From Anaerolineae bacterium (lineage in GTDB: Bacteria > Chloroflexota > Anaerolineae > B4-G1 > DUEL01): a stretch of DNA of 64,000 nucleotides. The stretch covers positions 77,226-141,225 of the forward strand of contig JANXCY010000001.1 of assembly GCA_025060135.1 (NCBI GenBank). The letters run 5' to 3'. Shown in pieces: positions 7,680 through 15,959 of this stretch (position 1 is the first letter of the stretch; each line of letters starts with the position of its first letter). The notes below the pieces were generated by a model. The model did not search any database. It saw only the letters and a list, made by a program, of their open reading frames with translations, and was not told where the DNA came from. The position numbers and the translations under genes were made by a program.

Positions 7680-8879
7680 CTACCGCTCCAGCGTCATCGG
7701 CATCACCACGTAGGTGAAGTCGTCCCCGCCAACGGGTCGGATGACGCCCGGGCTGGAGGGGGAGATGATATCCATCATCACCTGGGGCGAATTAACCACC
7801 CCCAGCGCTTCTAGGATGAACTTCACGTTGAAGGCAATCTCCACCGCCGCGCCCTCTATCGCCGCATCCAGTTCGGTCACGTCGCTGCCGGTCTCGGCGG
7901 AGGTGGCGGAAACGACCAGCCGCCCCGGCTCTAGGTCGGAGCCGGGATGGATGTGGAGGAGCAGGGTGTTGGTGTTCTCGCGGGCAAAAATGTGGGCTGT
8001 CTGGCAGGCCTTCAGCAGTTCCGCTGTGCCGGTGATGAACCGGGTGTTCCGGTCGCGCGGGATGAGTTGCTGGTAATCCGGGAAGGTGCCGGGGATCAGT
8101 TGGGAGACCAGCACCACTTCCATTGGGACTGGAGCATCCGGGGGAGTCTGGCCCTGGAAGAGGATACGGTTTCCGTCCGGGGTGAAGGTGATGCGGACCG
8201 AGGGGCGCTCCTCGCGGCCCTTCGCCATTTCGCCGCAGATGCGGGCCCATTCGGTCATGGTGCGGGCTGGGACGATAACGCTGAACGGACGCAGGACCGG
8301 CTGGTCCGGCATGGGGACCCGCCGGACGGCCAGGCGGTAGCCGTCGGCGGCGGCCAGGGTGAGGGTGGGGCCAGCGGGGGTGGCCTCCCAGCGCAGGAGG
8401 ACACCGGTGAGCGTGGGACGCGCTTCATCGGTTGCCGCCGCGAAGGCCACCTGGTGGATAGCGGTCCGCAATATCTCCGGGTCTATGGCGATGCCATCTC
8501 CTGCGCTCTCTTCAGGGGTCGGGATGGGCGGAAAGTCCACTGCATCCAGTCCTTTGATGTTGGCCTCGCTCCGCCCGCAGCGGACGTTCAGGGTCATGGT
8601 GCGCACTTCCTGGCGTAGGTCCACACGGTCCGGAGGAAACGCGTTGATCAGATCAATGATGGTCCGGGCCGGTACCGCGATGGCCCCCTCTTCTTCCACC
8701 CGTCCACCGATCCAGCAATGGATACCCATCTCCAGGTTGGTGGAGGATAGACGGAGCCGTCCCGCATCGGTGGTGAAGAGGATATGGCTGAGGACAGGAA
8801 GGGCAGATCGGGCAGAGACCGCCCGTCCGGCCACGCTCAGACCGCGAGCCAGATTCTCCTGCAGGCACGAAACCTTCAT
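7680..8879 (-). CDS. dnaN: DNA polymerase III beta subunit (sliding clamp)
   Basis: This 399-residue protein matches the bacterial sliding clamp, which forms a dimeric ring on DNA and tethers the replicative polymerase. Diagnostic parts are the N-terminal KVSCLQENLARGLSVAGRAV with LPVLSHILF, the middle-domain DEARPTLTGVLL and AADGYRLAVR, and the C-terminal domain with AEIAFNVKFILEAL-like residues and a final YVVMPMTLER. It is a little longer than the usual 366-380 residues because of loop insertions. The ATG follows GGAGGAGCGCC. There is no dnaA or recF nearby, so this is not the classical origin arrangement. A membrane protein gene lies 65 bases upstream on the same strand. Confidence 0.95.
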   Translation of the reverse strand: MKVSCLQENLARGLSVAGRAVSARSALPVLSHILFTTDAGRLRLSSTNLEMGIHCWIGGRVEEEGAIAVPARTIIDLINAFPPDRVDLRQEVRTMTLNVRCGRSEANIKGLDAVDFPPIPTPEESAGDGIAIDPEILRTAIHQVAFAAATDEARPTLTGVLLRWEATPAGPTLTLAAADGYRLAVRRVPMPDQPVLRPFSVIVPARTMTEWARICGEMAKGREERPSVRITFTPDGNRILFQGQTPPDAPVPMEVVLVSQLIPGTFPDYQQLIPRDRNTRFITGTAELLKACQTAHIFARENTNTLLLHIHPGSDLEPGRLVVSATSAETGSDVTELDAAIEGAAVEIAFNVKFILEALGVVNSPQVMMDIISPSSPGVIRPVGGDDFTYVVMPMTLER

Positions 8880-8944
8880 CGGCGCTCCTCCTGAAAGAGT
8901 GGACGGTGATTCTTGTGGAAGTATACCGTATTGTTAGGGAGCCG

Positions 8945-10120
8945 TCAACCCTGATAGAGGGGAGAGCCAGAGACCGCTATGCCATCTGATCTGGCTGCTG
9001 GGGAAGCCGAGGGCCTGGCCCTTTCCCACCGAACCAGCCAGATTGCCAGACCCGTTAGCCAGAGGGCGGTGGCTTCCCGTTGATAGGGTATCGCTCCCAG
9101 GACTCCATAGCGTTCCAGGCTGTAACCCGCCAGGCCAGCAGCCAGCAAGGTCAGGACCGATAGCAGGAGGCCGAGAACCCGTTCCTTCCGCCCGCCTGGT
9201 CTCAGGGTGCCCACCAGTCCGATCGCCCCCAGGATCAGTCCTGCCCATTTCAGCCCCAGTCCGGGGTCATAAGCGAAGGCCAGAAGCGGGTAGGGCTGAC
9301 GAGACATCTCCAGGATAACCCCGTCTATCGGTAGAGCGAAAGAGTCTGATTCCATCGTGGCTTCCTGAACCCGCTCGCCTCCGGGGGCCCGGAAGACCTC
9401 CACCCGAATGGGGCTCCGGGCAAGGCGGTCCTTCTGGGTTTCCAGCCGAATAACCAGGCCGGGCTCCGGTACAGCGAACGAGGCCTCCGGTGCCCACGGG
9501 GTCAGATAGAGGACCAGTTCCCTTTGGGCCGCTTCGCGGGCCGTCGGCTGAAGCCCTATGGAGCGGCCTGCGGCATCCGTTGCCCGGATCACCAACGCGT
9601 CCGCGAAGCCGATCCGATACTGGCGGACCGGGCCACCCGGGCGGCTCGGAACCGGCGTCGCCGCCGGACCTCTCAGGGGCTCTTCTCGCCATCCCCATCG
9701 GAGGTTGACCAGCAATCCGGCCAGCAGGGTCAGGATGCCCAAACAGGCCATCAATGGGAAAAGGGCCTCTCTCCACCCGTTCGGCTGGATCCGGCTACCC
9801 GAACGTGCCATCGTCTCGGCCAGGTCAAGGCTCCGTAGAAGGAGCAGGAAAGCCAGCAGGGAAAGGAGGATAATAATCGTGGGAGAATGGCCGAGGGTAA
9901 ACAGGCCCAACCAGTACATGGTGCGGGTCCAGGAGCCGAAGCGGGTCTGTACCAGCCAGCGGTCGGTAGGAGCCGGCCCGGAAGGGAATTGGGGAATCCA
10001 AGCCATCAGGAGGAGATAACCGGCCAGAGCGAAAAGGCACACCGCCAGCGGGATGTTCCCTGTGGCAGTGCGCCAGGCCAGGCGCCAGGGGTCCGGTCGG
10101 TGTGGGTGCGCGATGCTCAT
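8945..10120 (-). CDS. Polytopic membrane protein, possibly ResB-like
   Basis: The 391-residue product begins MSIAHPHRPDPWRLAWRTAT and has about five membrane segments. These are LAVCLFALAGYLLLMAWIP (about 25-45), TIIILLSLLAFLLLLRSL, LMACLGILTLLAGLLVNL, LKWAGLILGAIGLVG and LLLSVLTLLAAGLAGYSL, with a last helix ALWLTGLAIWLVR. A soluble beta-rich domain (about 160-300) lies between helices three and four. This layout and the first helix recall ResB, the cytochrome c maturation protein, but the match is weak and no ResC/CcsA gene is present. The start at 10120 was chosen because upstream codons run into a terminator and tRNA-Thr. Confidence 0.6.
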   Translation of the reverse strand: MSIAHPHRPDPWRLAWRTATGNIPLAVCLFALAGYLLLMAWIPQFPSGPAPTDRWLVQTRFGSWTRTMYWLGLFTLGHSPTIIILLSLLAFLLLLRSLDLAETMARSGSRIQPNGWREALFPLMACLGILTLLAGLLVNLRWGWREEPLRGPAATPVPSRPGGPVRQYRIGFADALVIRATDAAGRSIGLQPTAREAAQRELVLYLTPWAPEASFAVPEPGLVIRLETQKDRLARSPIRVEVFRAPGGERVQEATMESDSFALPIDGVILEMSRQPYPLLAFAYDPGLGLKWAGLILGAIGLVGTLRPGGRKERVLGLLLSVLTLLAAGLAGYSLERYGVLGAIPYQREATALWLTGLAIWLVRWERARPSASPAARSDGIAVSGSPLYQG

Positions 10121-10130
10121 CTCCGTACAG

Positions 10131-10152
10131 AAAAAGCCCCGGAATCCGGGGC
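10131..10152 (-). terminator. Rho-independent terminator after tRNA-Thr
   Basis: A 7-bp stem (GCCCCGG, AAT loop, CCGGGGC at 10136-10152) is followed on the minus strand by five T residues (10131-10135). It lies about 70 bases after the 3' end of the leftward tRNA-Thr and just before the start of the membrane protein gene. Confidence 0.75.
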
Positions 10153-10219
10153 CTGAGGCAGGAATACGGAGGGTAGCCGCTGGAGCGTCGCTCCGATGTT
10201 CGGACACGCCCGGTTCAGG

Positions 10220-10292
10220 AGCCACCCGTCGGAGTTGAACCGACAACCGGCCGCTTACGAAGCGGCTGCTCTGCCGATTGAGCTAGGGTGGC
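10220..10292 (-). tRNA. tRNA-Thr (anticodon CGT)
   Basis: The minus strand folds into a normal cloverleaf of 73 bases. The acceptor stem GCCACCC pairs with GGGTGGC, the D stem is GCTC/GAGC, the anticodon stem is GCCGC/GCGGC with loop TTCGTAA, and the T arm contains GGTTCAACTCC. The anticodon CGT reads the threonine codon ACG. No CCA is encoded. Confidence 0.95.
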
Positions 10293-10306
10293 TTTCGGCA
10301 ATAAAA

Positions 10307-10334
10307 ATTATACCACATCCGGGCACGCTGACAA
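10307..10334 (-). promoter_or_regulatory. Promoter of tRNA-Thr
   Basis: Leftward TTGTCA (complement of 10329-10334), a 16-bp spacer, then TATAAT (complement of 10307-10312). Transcription would start near 10300, only a few bases before the tRNA 5' end. The -35 box lies one base from the hypE stop codon. Confidence 0.8.
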
Positions 10335-10335
10335 G

Positions 10336-11355
10336 TCAGCAGATGCGGGGGAGCAACTCTCCCAGCGGCATGTCTACCACCCGGCGTCCGCCGATCCCGG
10401 TACGGGCTAACACTCGTCCGGGGTGCTCATGGGTAACCACCCCAATGCGAGCCGCATGCTGGCCCAGCGGATGGGCCTGCAGGGCCGCCAGGGCCCCTTC
10501 CGCTTCTTCCGGCGGCACAAACGCGACCAGTTTCCCCTCGCTGGCAATCGTCAGAGGGTCCAGGCCCAGCATCTCACAGGCGGCAGCGACGGCCGGGTGG
10601 ATAGGGATAGCGGCTTCTTCGATTTCTACCCCCACCCCAGCCGCGGTGGCCAGTTCGTTCAGCGCGGCCGCGACCCCGCCCCGCGTGGGGTCCCGCAGGC
10701 AGTGGGTATGAGGAGCCGCTGTCAGGAGCGCTTCCACCAGACTGTTCAGCGGTGCGCTGTCGGAAACCAGTTCTGTCTCAAAACCCAGCCCTTCCCGCTC
10801 GCTGAGCACGGCGATACCGTGATCGCCCACGGTGCCGCTAATGAGAACTACATCGCCGGGGCGGAGGCGATGAGGCCCCATATCCACCCCTTCCGGCACC
10901 ACGCCGATGCCGGTAGTGTTAATGTAGACCCCATCGCCATGCCCCCGCTCCACCACCTTGGTATCCCCGGCGACAACGACAACGCCGGCTCTCCGGGCAG
11001 CGGCGGCCATCGACTGGACGATTCGTTGGAGATGCTCCAGCGGTAGTCCTTCTTCCAGGATAAAGGCGGCGGTGATCCAGAGAGGACGAGCGCCGCGCAT
11101 CGCCAGGTCATTCACCGTTCCGTGAACGGCCAGTGAGCCAATGTCCCCCCCGGGAAAAAAGAGCGGGCGCACAACGAAAGAATCGGTGGAGAGGGCGACC
11201 CGTTCGCTTCCAGAGAGCGCCAGAACCGTAGCATCGGCCATCTGGCGCAGGTGAGGGTTATCCAGGTGGCGCAGGAAAACCTCCTGAATCAGGTCGGCCA
11301 TCATTCGCCCCCCCGCACCATGCCCCATCCGGATTGTTGCTTCTATGCCGATCAT
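10336..11355 (-). CDS. hypE: Hydrogenase maturation protein HypE
   Basis: This 339-residue cytosolic protein matches HypE. HypE uses ATP to dehydrate the thiocarboxamide on its C-terminal cysteine and so makes the cyanide ligand for the NiFe-hydrogenase iron. The sequence shows MGHGAGGRMMADLI at the start, LSTDSFVVRPLFFPGGDIG, VVVAGDTKVVERG, the conserved LRDPTRGGVA and the diagnostic C-terminal PRIC ending in the reactive Cys. No other hyp gene or hydrogenase structural gene lies in the window, so its partners are elsewhere. A GGGAGCG motif precedes the ATG, and a promoter at 11505-11533 gives a leader of about 140 bases. Confidence 0.93.
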   Translation of the reverse strand: MIGIEATIRMGHGAGGRMMADLIQEVFLRHLDNPHLRQMADATVLALSGSERVALSTDSFVVRPLFFPGGDIGSLAVHGTVNDLAMRGARPLWITAAFILEEGLPLEHLQRIVQSMAAAARRAGVVVVAGDTKVVERGHGDGVYINTTGIGVVPEGVDMGPHRLRPGDVVLISGTVGDHGIAVLSEREGLGFETELVSDSAPLNSLVEALLTAAPHTHCLRDPTRGGVAAALNELATAAGVGVEIEEAAIPIHPAVAAACEMLGLDPLTIASEGKLVAFVPPEEAEGALAALQAHPLGQHAARIGVVTHEHPGRVLARTGIGGRRVVDMPLGELLPRIC

Positions 11356-11504
11356 TCGCTCCCTTCACGCCCTGCGCTCGAAGACCTTCCGGCTCATCGC
11401 GCTGATGTTGACATTGTCCAGCGGTAATCCTCTACCGGCAGGCTGGAGGCAGCCTGCGGATCCAGCGGGCAATCTGCCCCCTCGCATACGATGATCCGCA
11501 GGCA

Positions 11505-11533
11505 ATGGTAATCCAACCCGTGGGGTTTGTCAA
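11505..11533 (-). promoter_or_regulatory. Leftward promoter ahead of hypE
   Basis: TTGACA (complement of 11528-11533), a 17-bp spacer, then TACCAT (complement of 11505-11510). The -35 box is perfect and the -10 box is moderate. The transcript would start near 11498 and carry about 140 untranslated bases before hypE. Confidence 0.6.
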
Positions 11534-11591
11534 CTCTCGGGGGCACCCCGACTTGGAGGGAGTACCGGACACCCATTGCCCACCGTCGGGG

Positions 11592-11672
11592 TTACCGCTC
11601 CTCCTGCTTGCAATTTGGGCAAATCCGATTATCATAATAATTGCCGGATATGAGCCGCTGGAGAGCACTCAT
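11592..11672 (-). CDS. Possible 26-residue zinc-ribbon-like small protein
   Basis: A short leftward frame from an ATG at 11672 to a TAA at 11592 encodes MSALQRLISG then NYYDNRICPNCKQEER. The CPNC knuckle and charged tail look protein-like. No good ribosome binding site or promoter is seen, and a single CxxC pair cannot hold zinc alone. This may be chance or a remnant of a longer gene. Confidence 0.25.
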   Translation of the reverse strand: MSALQRLISGNYYDNRICPNCKQEER

Positions 11673-11686
11673 CTACATCTATATTA

Positions 11687-11740
11687 GCGGATTGTAGCGC
11701 GGCCTTTCAGGCCTGCGGGCTCTGCCGCGCTGCAATCCGC
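11687..11740. repeat. 17-bp inverted repeat upstream of tyrS
   Basis: GCGGATTGTAGCGCGGC (11687-11703) pairs with GCCGCGCTGCAATCCGC (11724-11740) with one G-T pair and a 20-base loop that contains a further GGCCTTTCAGGCC palindrome. It belongs by its GTAGCGC word to the dispersed hairpin family also seen near 13930, 27004 and 28812. Confidence 0.6.
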
Positions 11741-11814
11741 CCTCTACGCTCCCCGCTTGATTCTTCGGACTGGTATGTCTGTCTCCTGGCATCTTTACCG
11801 ATAAGGAGTCCACC

Positions 11815-13038
11815 ATGCAATCACTGCCCATAGACGAACAGGTTGCCCTGCTGATGCACGGGGCGGAATTTGGCGATGACCAGATCAAAGAACGGATGAC
11901 CCAGGAACTGCGGGAGCGCCTGAAAGAGGGCCGACCTCTGCGGGTGTACTGCGGCTACGACCCCACTGCGCCTGACCTTCACCTGGGCCACACGGTTACC
12001 ATGCGCAAACTGCGGCTGTTCCAGGACCTGGGGCATCAGGCCATTTTCGTCATTGGAGATTATACTGCCCTGATTGGCGACCCCTCAGGTCGGGACCGGG
12101 CTCGCCCCCGCCTGACCTACGACCAGATTCAGGCGAATGCCCAAACCTACGTCCAGCAGGCCTTCAAAATCCTGGACCCGGACCGGACGGAAGTGCGCTA
12201 TAACGGGGAATGGCTTTCCAAAATGACGTATGAGGATTTTGTCTTTATGGCTGCCCAGGTAACGGTCCAGCAGTTTCTGGCGCGGGAGAATTTCGCCCGG
12301 CGATACGAAGCGGGGGATGCGATCTGGCTGCATGAATTCCTTTATCCCTTGGCTCAGGGATACGATGCGGTGATGCTCCGGGCCGACGTTCAGATCGGCG
12401 GCACTGACCAGCTCTTCAACCTCCTGGTGGGCCGCAAAATTCAGGAGGCTTACGGTCTCCCCCCCCAGGTTTGCATCACCTACCCCATTCTGGTCGGCAC
12501 CGACGGCAAAACGCGCATGTCCAAAAGTATGGGCAACTACATCGGGGTGAATGAACCACCAGAGGTGATGTACGGCAAAGTGATGTCCATTCCGGACGAG
12601 GCGATGCCGAACTACTTTGATCTGGTTACCCGTTGGACGCCGGAAGAGATCGCCCGGATCCAGGCGGCCATCGCCGACGGCTCTCTGCATCCAATGGAGG
12701 CCAAAAAGCGGCTGGCCTGGGAAATCGTGGACATCTTTCACGGACGGGAGGCCGCCGATGCGGCCGCTGACTATTTCCGTCGGGTCTTCCAGGAACGGGG
12801 ACTCCCTCCGGAAATCCCGGTCTGGGAACTGCGGGAGCCGGTCAACATTGTGGACCTCATCCACGCGGCCGGGATGACCCGCTCCAAGAGCGACGCCCGC
12901 CGTCTGATCCAGCAAGGGAGTGTTCTGCTGGATGGAGTGAAGGTCACCAGCATAGAGACAGTAGTTGGGACGGAACGGGAAGCAGTGCTACGGGTGGGGA
13001 ATCGAGGCTTTTTGCGATTGGTGCCGGTCCGGGAGTAG
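11815..13038 (+). CDS. tyrS: Tyrosyl-tRNA synthetase
   Basis: This 407-residue class I synthetase charges tRNA-Tyr. The HIGH-type motif is HLGH at 56-59 (in PTAPDLHLGHT) and the KMSKS-type loop is KTRMSKS at 232-238. The tyrosine pocket region shows GTDQLFNLLVGR. A C-terminal S4 RNA-binding domain follows (about 340-405, with MTRSKSDARRLIQQGSV). The length and motif spacing fit the shorter TyrS2 (TyrZ-like) group. The ATG follows ATAAGGAG. The gene is followed after 27 bases by a hydrolase gene and may be co-transcribed with it. Confidence 0.95.
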   Translation: MQSLPIDEQVALLMHGAEFGDDQIKERMTQELRERLKEGRPLRVYCGYDPTAPDLHLGHTVTMRKLRLFQDLGHQAIFVIGDYTALIGDPSGRDRARPRLTYDQIQANAQTYVQQAFKILDPDRTEVRYNGEWLSKMTYEDFVFMAAQVTVQQFLARENFARRYEAGDAIWLHEFLYPLAQGYDAVMLRADVQIGGTDQLFNLLVGRKIQEAYGLPPQVCITYPILVGTDGKTRMSKSMGNYIGVNEPPEVMYGKVMSIPDEAMPNYFDLVTRWTPEEIARIQAAIADGSLHPMEAKKRLAWEIVDIFHGREAADAAADYFRRVFQERGLPPEIPVWELREPVNIVDLIHAAGMTRSKSDARRLIQQGSVLLDGVKVTSIETVVGTEREAVLRVGNRGFLRLVPVRE

Positions 13039-13065
13039 CCGTTCAGGAGCCATCGGGAGCCCTCC

Positions 13066-13854
13066 ATGCCCTATATCACCGTTAACGGCCTGCGCATGCA
13101 CTACCGGGCCCTTGGAGCCGGGCCGGCGGTGGTGCTGATTCATGGTCTGGGCTCCTGCGGAGAGGATTGGTCGCTCCTGCAGGCCCCGGCGCTGAGCCAG
13201 CGTTACCGGGTGCTGATGCCGGACCTGCGCGGCCACGGTCGGAGCGATAAGCCTCCCGGCCCCTATACTATTCCCCAGATGGCCGAAGATATAGCCGGAT
13301 TCCTGCCGGCGGTGGGCGCGGATGCGGCCCACGTGGTCGGGTTCTCTCTGGGTGGAGTGGTAGCCCAGGCGCTGGCGGCCCATCATCCGGAGCGGGTCCG
13401 CTCACTAATCCTGGTCAATACCTTCGCCTGCCTGCGGCCCAAGGGGTGGGAGGAGTGGCAGCGGACCTTGACCCGTCTGGGGGCGCTCCTGGTGAGTCTA
13501 ACGCTCCAGGCTCGGCTGGAAGCCCGGGAACTCTTTCCCCGACCCGACCAGACCAGCCTCCGATGCATCGCCTATCATCGTCTCTGCGCCAATGACCCCG
13601 CGGCCTATCGGGCCGCTATGATGGCCGCCGCCCGATACGATGGCCGACAAGACCTGAGGCGCATTCGGGCCCCCACACTGGTCGTGGCCGGTCTGGAGGA
13701 TACGGTGGTACCGCTACGGGCCAAAGAGGAACTGGCAGCAGGCATCCCCGGGGCTCGTCTGATCACCATCCCCCGTTCCGGCCACGCCACGCCGACCGAC
13801 CAGCCAGTAGCGTTCAACCGGATTCTGCTGGATTTCTTGCGCCAGCAGCCGTAA
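13066..13854 (+). CDS. Alpha/beta-hydrolase fold protein
   Basis: This 262-residue soluble enzyme carries the full catalytic triad. The nucleophile Ser94 is in GFSLGG, the acid Asp212 in GLEDTVVP, and His240 in SGHATPTDQP. The oxyanion-hole motif is HGLGSCGEDW near residue 26. It is close to 3-oxoadipate enol-lactonase, haloperoxidase and esterase-like members, but the substrate cannot be told from sequence. It has no signal peptide and follows tyrS by 27 bases. Confidence 0.85.
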   Translation: MPYITVNGLRMHYRALGAGPAVVLIHGLGSCGEDWSLLQAPALSQRYRVLMPDLRGHGRSDKPPGPYTIPQMAEDIAGFLPAVGADAAHVVGFSLGGVVAQALAAHHPERVRSLILVNTFACLRPKGWEEWQRTLTRLGALLVSLTLQARLEARELFPRPDQTSLRCIAYHRLCANDPAAYRAAMMAAARYDGRQDLRRIRAPTLVVAGLEDTVVPLRAKEELAAGIPGARLITIPRSGHATPTDQPVAFNRILLDFLRQQP

Positions 13855-13929
13855 GCATTGCCACCCTGCAGGATATGCTCATATAGCGGGCATTACGCGC
13901 TCACGCTTTAGGATACCGGTCTATGATGC

Positions 13930-14006
13930 GTAGCGCAGGTGGTGAGCCGGAAGAGACCTTCCGGGAGGTATTCGGCAATGGCTTACAGACCTGCGGCCTG
14001 CGCTAC
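13930..14006. repeat. GTAGCGCAGG / CCTGCGCTAC inverted repeat
   Basis: GTAGCGCAGG at 13930-13939 and its exact complement CCTGCGCTAC at 13997-14006 flank 57 bases. It lies between two convergent genes (the hydrolase ending at 13854 and the DUF456 gene ending at 14038). The same arm words recur at 27004-27053 and in part at 28812. Confidence 0.6.
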
Positions 14007-14037
14007 AGGGAACCGGGGAAGTTCTGCCCGACGGCTG

Positions 14038-14544
14038 TCATCGCCATACCTGCCATACAAACAGCAGGACCATGATCAATCCCACGGTCATCTGGATCAC
14101 ACCGGAGAGCAGGCACCCCAGCAGCCATCCGGCACCCGCACGGGCGATTTCCTTCCAGTCTTTCCGCCGACGGTATTCCACCAGCAGGACACCGGCCAGA
14201 GCCCCTGCCAGGCCAGCGGGCAACGCGCCGACCCCGCTCACCACCAGACCGACGAGGAACCCCAACGCGCCCAGGGCCAGGCCGGCCAGCAGCGCGTTCC
14301 AGGATGCCCCGCCCAGTTTCCCTCCCAGATGGCTGGCCCAGATTTGGGCTGTCATCCCGACGGCGGCCAGAAACGTTAGCCCTGCAAACGCCAGGGGGTC
14401 CACGGCGGTGAACCGATCAGCGACGGCATAGACCAGCGCGGCCAGCCAGATCAATTCCACACCGGGCACACCGGGGATCATCGTTCCGATCAGCCCCACT
14501 ATCATCACACTTAGCGTCAGCCAGAATGCCCACGGGGGAAGCAC
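14038..14544 (-). CDS. DUF456 family membrane protein
   Basis: The 168-residue protein has about five membrane helices and the family's hallmark N-terminal stretch VGLIGTMIPGVPGVELIWLA. A Gly/Ala-rich middle (LLAGLALGALGFLVGLVVSG) resembles a glycine-zipper region. A basic loop (VEYRRRKDWKEIARAG) precedes the last two helices. Function of the family is unknown. It is the only gene between a repeat and tRNA-Lys and seems to be monocistronic. Confidence 0.8.
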   Translation of the reverse strand: MLPPWAFWLTLSVMIVGLIGTMIPGVPGVELIWLAALVYAVADRFTAVDPLAFAGLTFLAAVGMTAQIWASHLGGKLGGASWNALLAGLALGALGFLVGLVVSGVGALPAGLAGALAGVLLVEYRRRKDWKEIARAGAGWLLGCLLSGVIQMTVGLIMVLLFVWQVWR

Positions 14545-14654
14545 TTCTCACCGCCTGCAGGACCCCCATCCCCAACTGGGGGCCATAGAGGATTGGGCAG
14601 CGGGCCTGCGTCGCACTCTCTCCACCGACCCCACCGGCGAAACCGTAGAAACGC

Positions 14655-14687
14655 ACGCGGGGATCCTGGTCTCCAGTATCCCCGCGT
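14655..14687 (-). terminator. Hairpin terminator after tRNA-Lys
   Basis: ACGCGGGGAT (14655-14664) pairs with ATCCCCGCGT (14678-14687), and an inner CTGG/CCAG stem gives about 14 bp in all. It begins five bases after the encoded CCA of the leftward tRNA-Lys and is followed on that strand by GCGTTTCTA, a weak T-run. Confidence 0.65.
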
Positions 14688-14691
14688 AGAT

Positions 14692-14768
14692 TGGTGAGCC
14701 GTGCAGGATTTGAACCTGCGGCCAAGGGCTTAAAAGGCCCCTGCTCTACCTGGCTGAGCTAACGGCCC
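14692..14768 (-). tRNA. tRNA-Lys (anticodon TTT) with encoded CCA
   Basis: The minus strand folds into a cloverleaf: acceptor GGGCCGT/ACGGCTC, D stem GCTC/GAGC, anticodon stem GGGGC/GCCCT with loop CTTTTAA, and T arm GCAGGTTCAAATCCTGC. The discriminator A is followed by an encoded CCA (14692-14694). Confidence 0.95.
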
Positions 14769-14923
14769 CTTGATCCCAGGCGTTACGCCGTTCGCACAGG
14801 AGAGAATGGATTTCTGACCGACAACGCTGCCTGTTGACGGAACCCGGGCTGTGTGCCTATCCGGATGGGGTTTCTCCCAGGCAGACAGCATGCGCTGGGC
14901 AAACGGTGTACGCCTGCTTTCAG

Positions 14924-14952
14924 AGTATAGCATAGCCCCAGAGGATTGTCAA
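14924..14952 (-). promoter_or_regulatory. Near-consensus promoter of tRNA-Lys
   Basis: Leftward TTGACA (complement of 14947-14952), a 17-bp spacer ending in TGC, then TATACT (complement of 14924-14929). The start would be near 14917, which gives an unusually long leader of about 150 bases before the mature tRNA. Confidence 0.8.
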
Positions 14953-14975
14953 ACAAGATCAGAACCCCAAAGGTT

Positions 14976-15851
14976 CTACGGTGGATATGGCCCCGCCACG
15001 ATAACCACCGGTACCGGAACACCGGAATCGATCTGCACCGTTGTGCCGTCATCGGCGTGCAGATAGAGGCCAGTGGACTGGCCTCCGTCCAGATTGAGCG
15101 CGGTGTCCAGTTCCAGGTCGGATTCCAAGAGCCAGCGGGCCAGGGCATGGAGAGAAAAGAAACCGTCTTGCGCGACCATGAACAGAATCCGCCCGCTCTG
15201 GTCCTGGGCTACCACCGTCCGGCGGGCTGTCTGACCTGCGTCGGCATCCGAAGGGAATCCCAGTATCCCGCCGGGGCGGATCAGTACCGGGAAGGACTGG
15301 ACGGCCTCCACCAGCACCTCCGTGGGGGTGTAGGGACGGGCCACCAGCCAGCGGACCTCTACGCGTCCACCGGGGAGGACCGCGAACATTCCCCCGAAGC
15401 CCGAGTAGGAAGTCCCGTAGACCCGCCCATTGCTGATCACCAGGCCGGTGGCCAGGTACTCCGAGGTAAAGTAGCCTCCATTGACCACCAGCAATGGCGA
15501 TGGTCCAGCGGCCTGCAGGGTGGACATCCACTCAGAGATCCGCTGTCCCTCGCCCGGTGTGTAGAGTACACGAAAATGGACCCGCGCTGGGTTCAGCCGC
15601 ACCAGCGTGGTCCGCTCGGCAATCCCTTCTCCCAGGGCCACCCGTATCTGGCGAAGTTCCACCCCGTCTTCCACTGCGCGCCAGCCGGTATCGGGGGGCT
15701 CCGGGGTCGGCGTGGGAGGCAGGGTGGGAGGAGCAGTCGGGGTTGGGGTGGGGGAGGGCGCGGGGAGCCACCTGCAGGCCAGGAAGAGGGCCACCAGGAG
15801 GAGCAGACCGCAAAGAGGAGCCGAACGGGTCATATGCCTGGGGTTTATCAA
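14976..15851 (-). CDS. Phosphodiester glycosidase family lipoprotein
   Basis: The 291-residue product begins with a signal peptide and lipobox (LLLLVALFLAC, Cys at about residue 26), then a low-complexity PSPTPTPTAPPTLPPTPTPE linker. It is therefore probably anchored on the outer face of the membrane. The remaining domain matches the NAGPA-like phosphodiester glycosidase family (PF09992). It has LLVVNGGYFTSEYLATGLVI, ISNGRVYG, then LNLDGGQSTGLYL near the C-terminus, which holds the conserved Asp-Gly-Gly. In known members this domain cleaves sugar phosphodiesters. The substrate here is unknown. An internal ATG (MTRSAPLC) six codons in could be the true start. Confidence 0.82.
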   Translation of the reverse strand: MINPRHMTRSAPLCGLLLLVALFLACRWLPAPSPTPTPTAPPTLPPTPTPEPPDTGWRAVEDGVELRQIRVALGEGIAERTTLVRLNPARVHFRVLYTPGEGQRISEWMSTLQAAGPSPLLVVNGGYFTSEYLATGLVISNGRVYGTSYSGFGGMFAVLPGGRVEVRWLVARPYTPTEVLVEAVQSFPVLIRPGGILGFPSDADAGQTARRTVVAQDQSGRILFMVAQDGFFSLHALARWLLESDLELDTALNLDGGQSTGLYLHADDGTTVQIDSGVPVPVVIVAGPYPP

Positions 15852-15959
15852 TGCTCTACCAGATATTTACGGGAAGTACCACCCGCTCTATTCCAGCATC
15901 GGTCTCCAGTCCGGTGCGGACCCATGTACCGGTTCTCAAGGAGCAGAGCGGAGTTCGTG

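Larger units (their letters stand above)
11356..11814. other. Gene-free stretch with a leftward promoter, structured leader and a hairpin before tyrS
   Basis: This 459-bp stretch holds the leftward hypE promoter, and a leader in which GCCTGCGGATC (minus strand, about 11494-11504) is repeated as an inverted copy near 11453-11463. It also holds a possible 26-codon leftward frame (11592-11672) and a long imperfect hairpin (11687-11740) about 75 bases before tyrS. I see no T-box motif ahead of tyrS. Confidence 0.5.

Noticed and set aside
7680-8879. Replication origin near dnaN
   Set aside because: There is no dnaA, recF or gyrB neighbour and no cluster of TTATCCACA-like DnaA boxes was seen.
14769-14917. 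SRP or 6S RNA gene before tRNA-Lys
   Set aside because: The conserved SRP core (GTCCGGAAGGAAGCAGC-like) and a 6S-type central bubble were not found.
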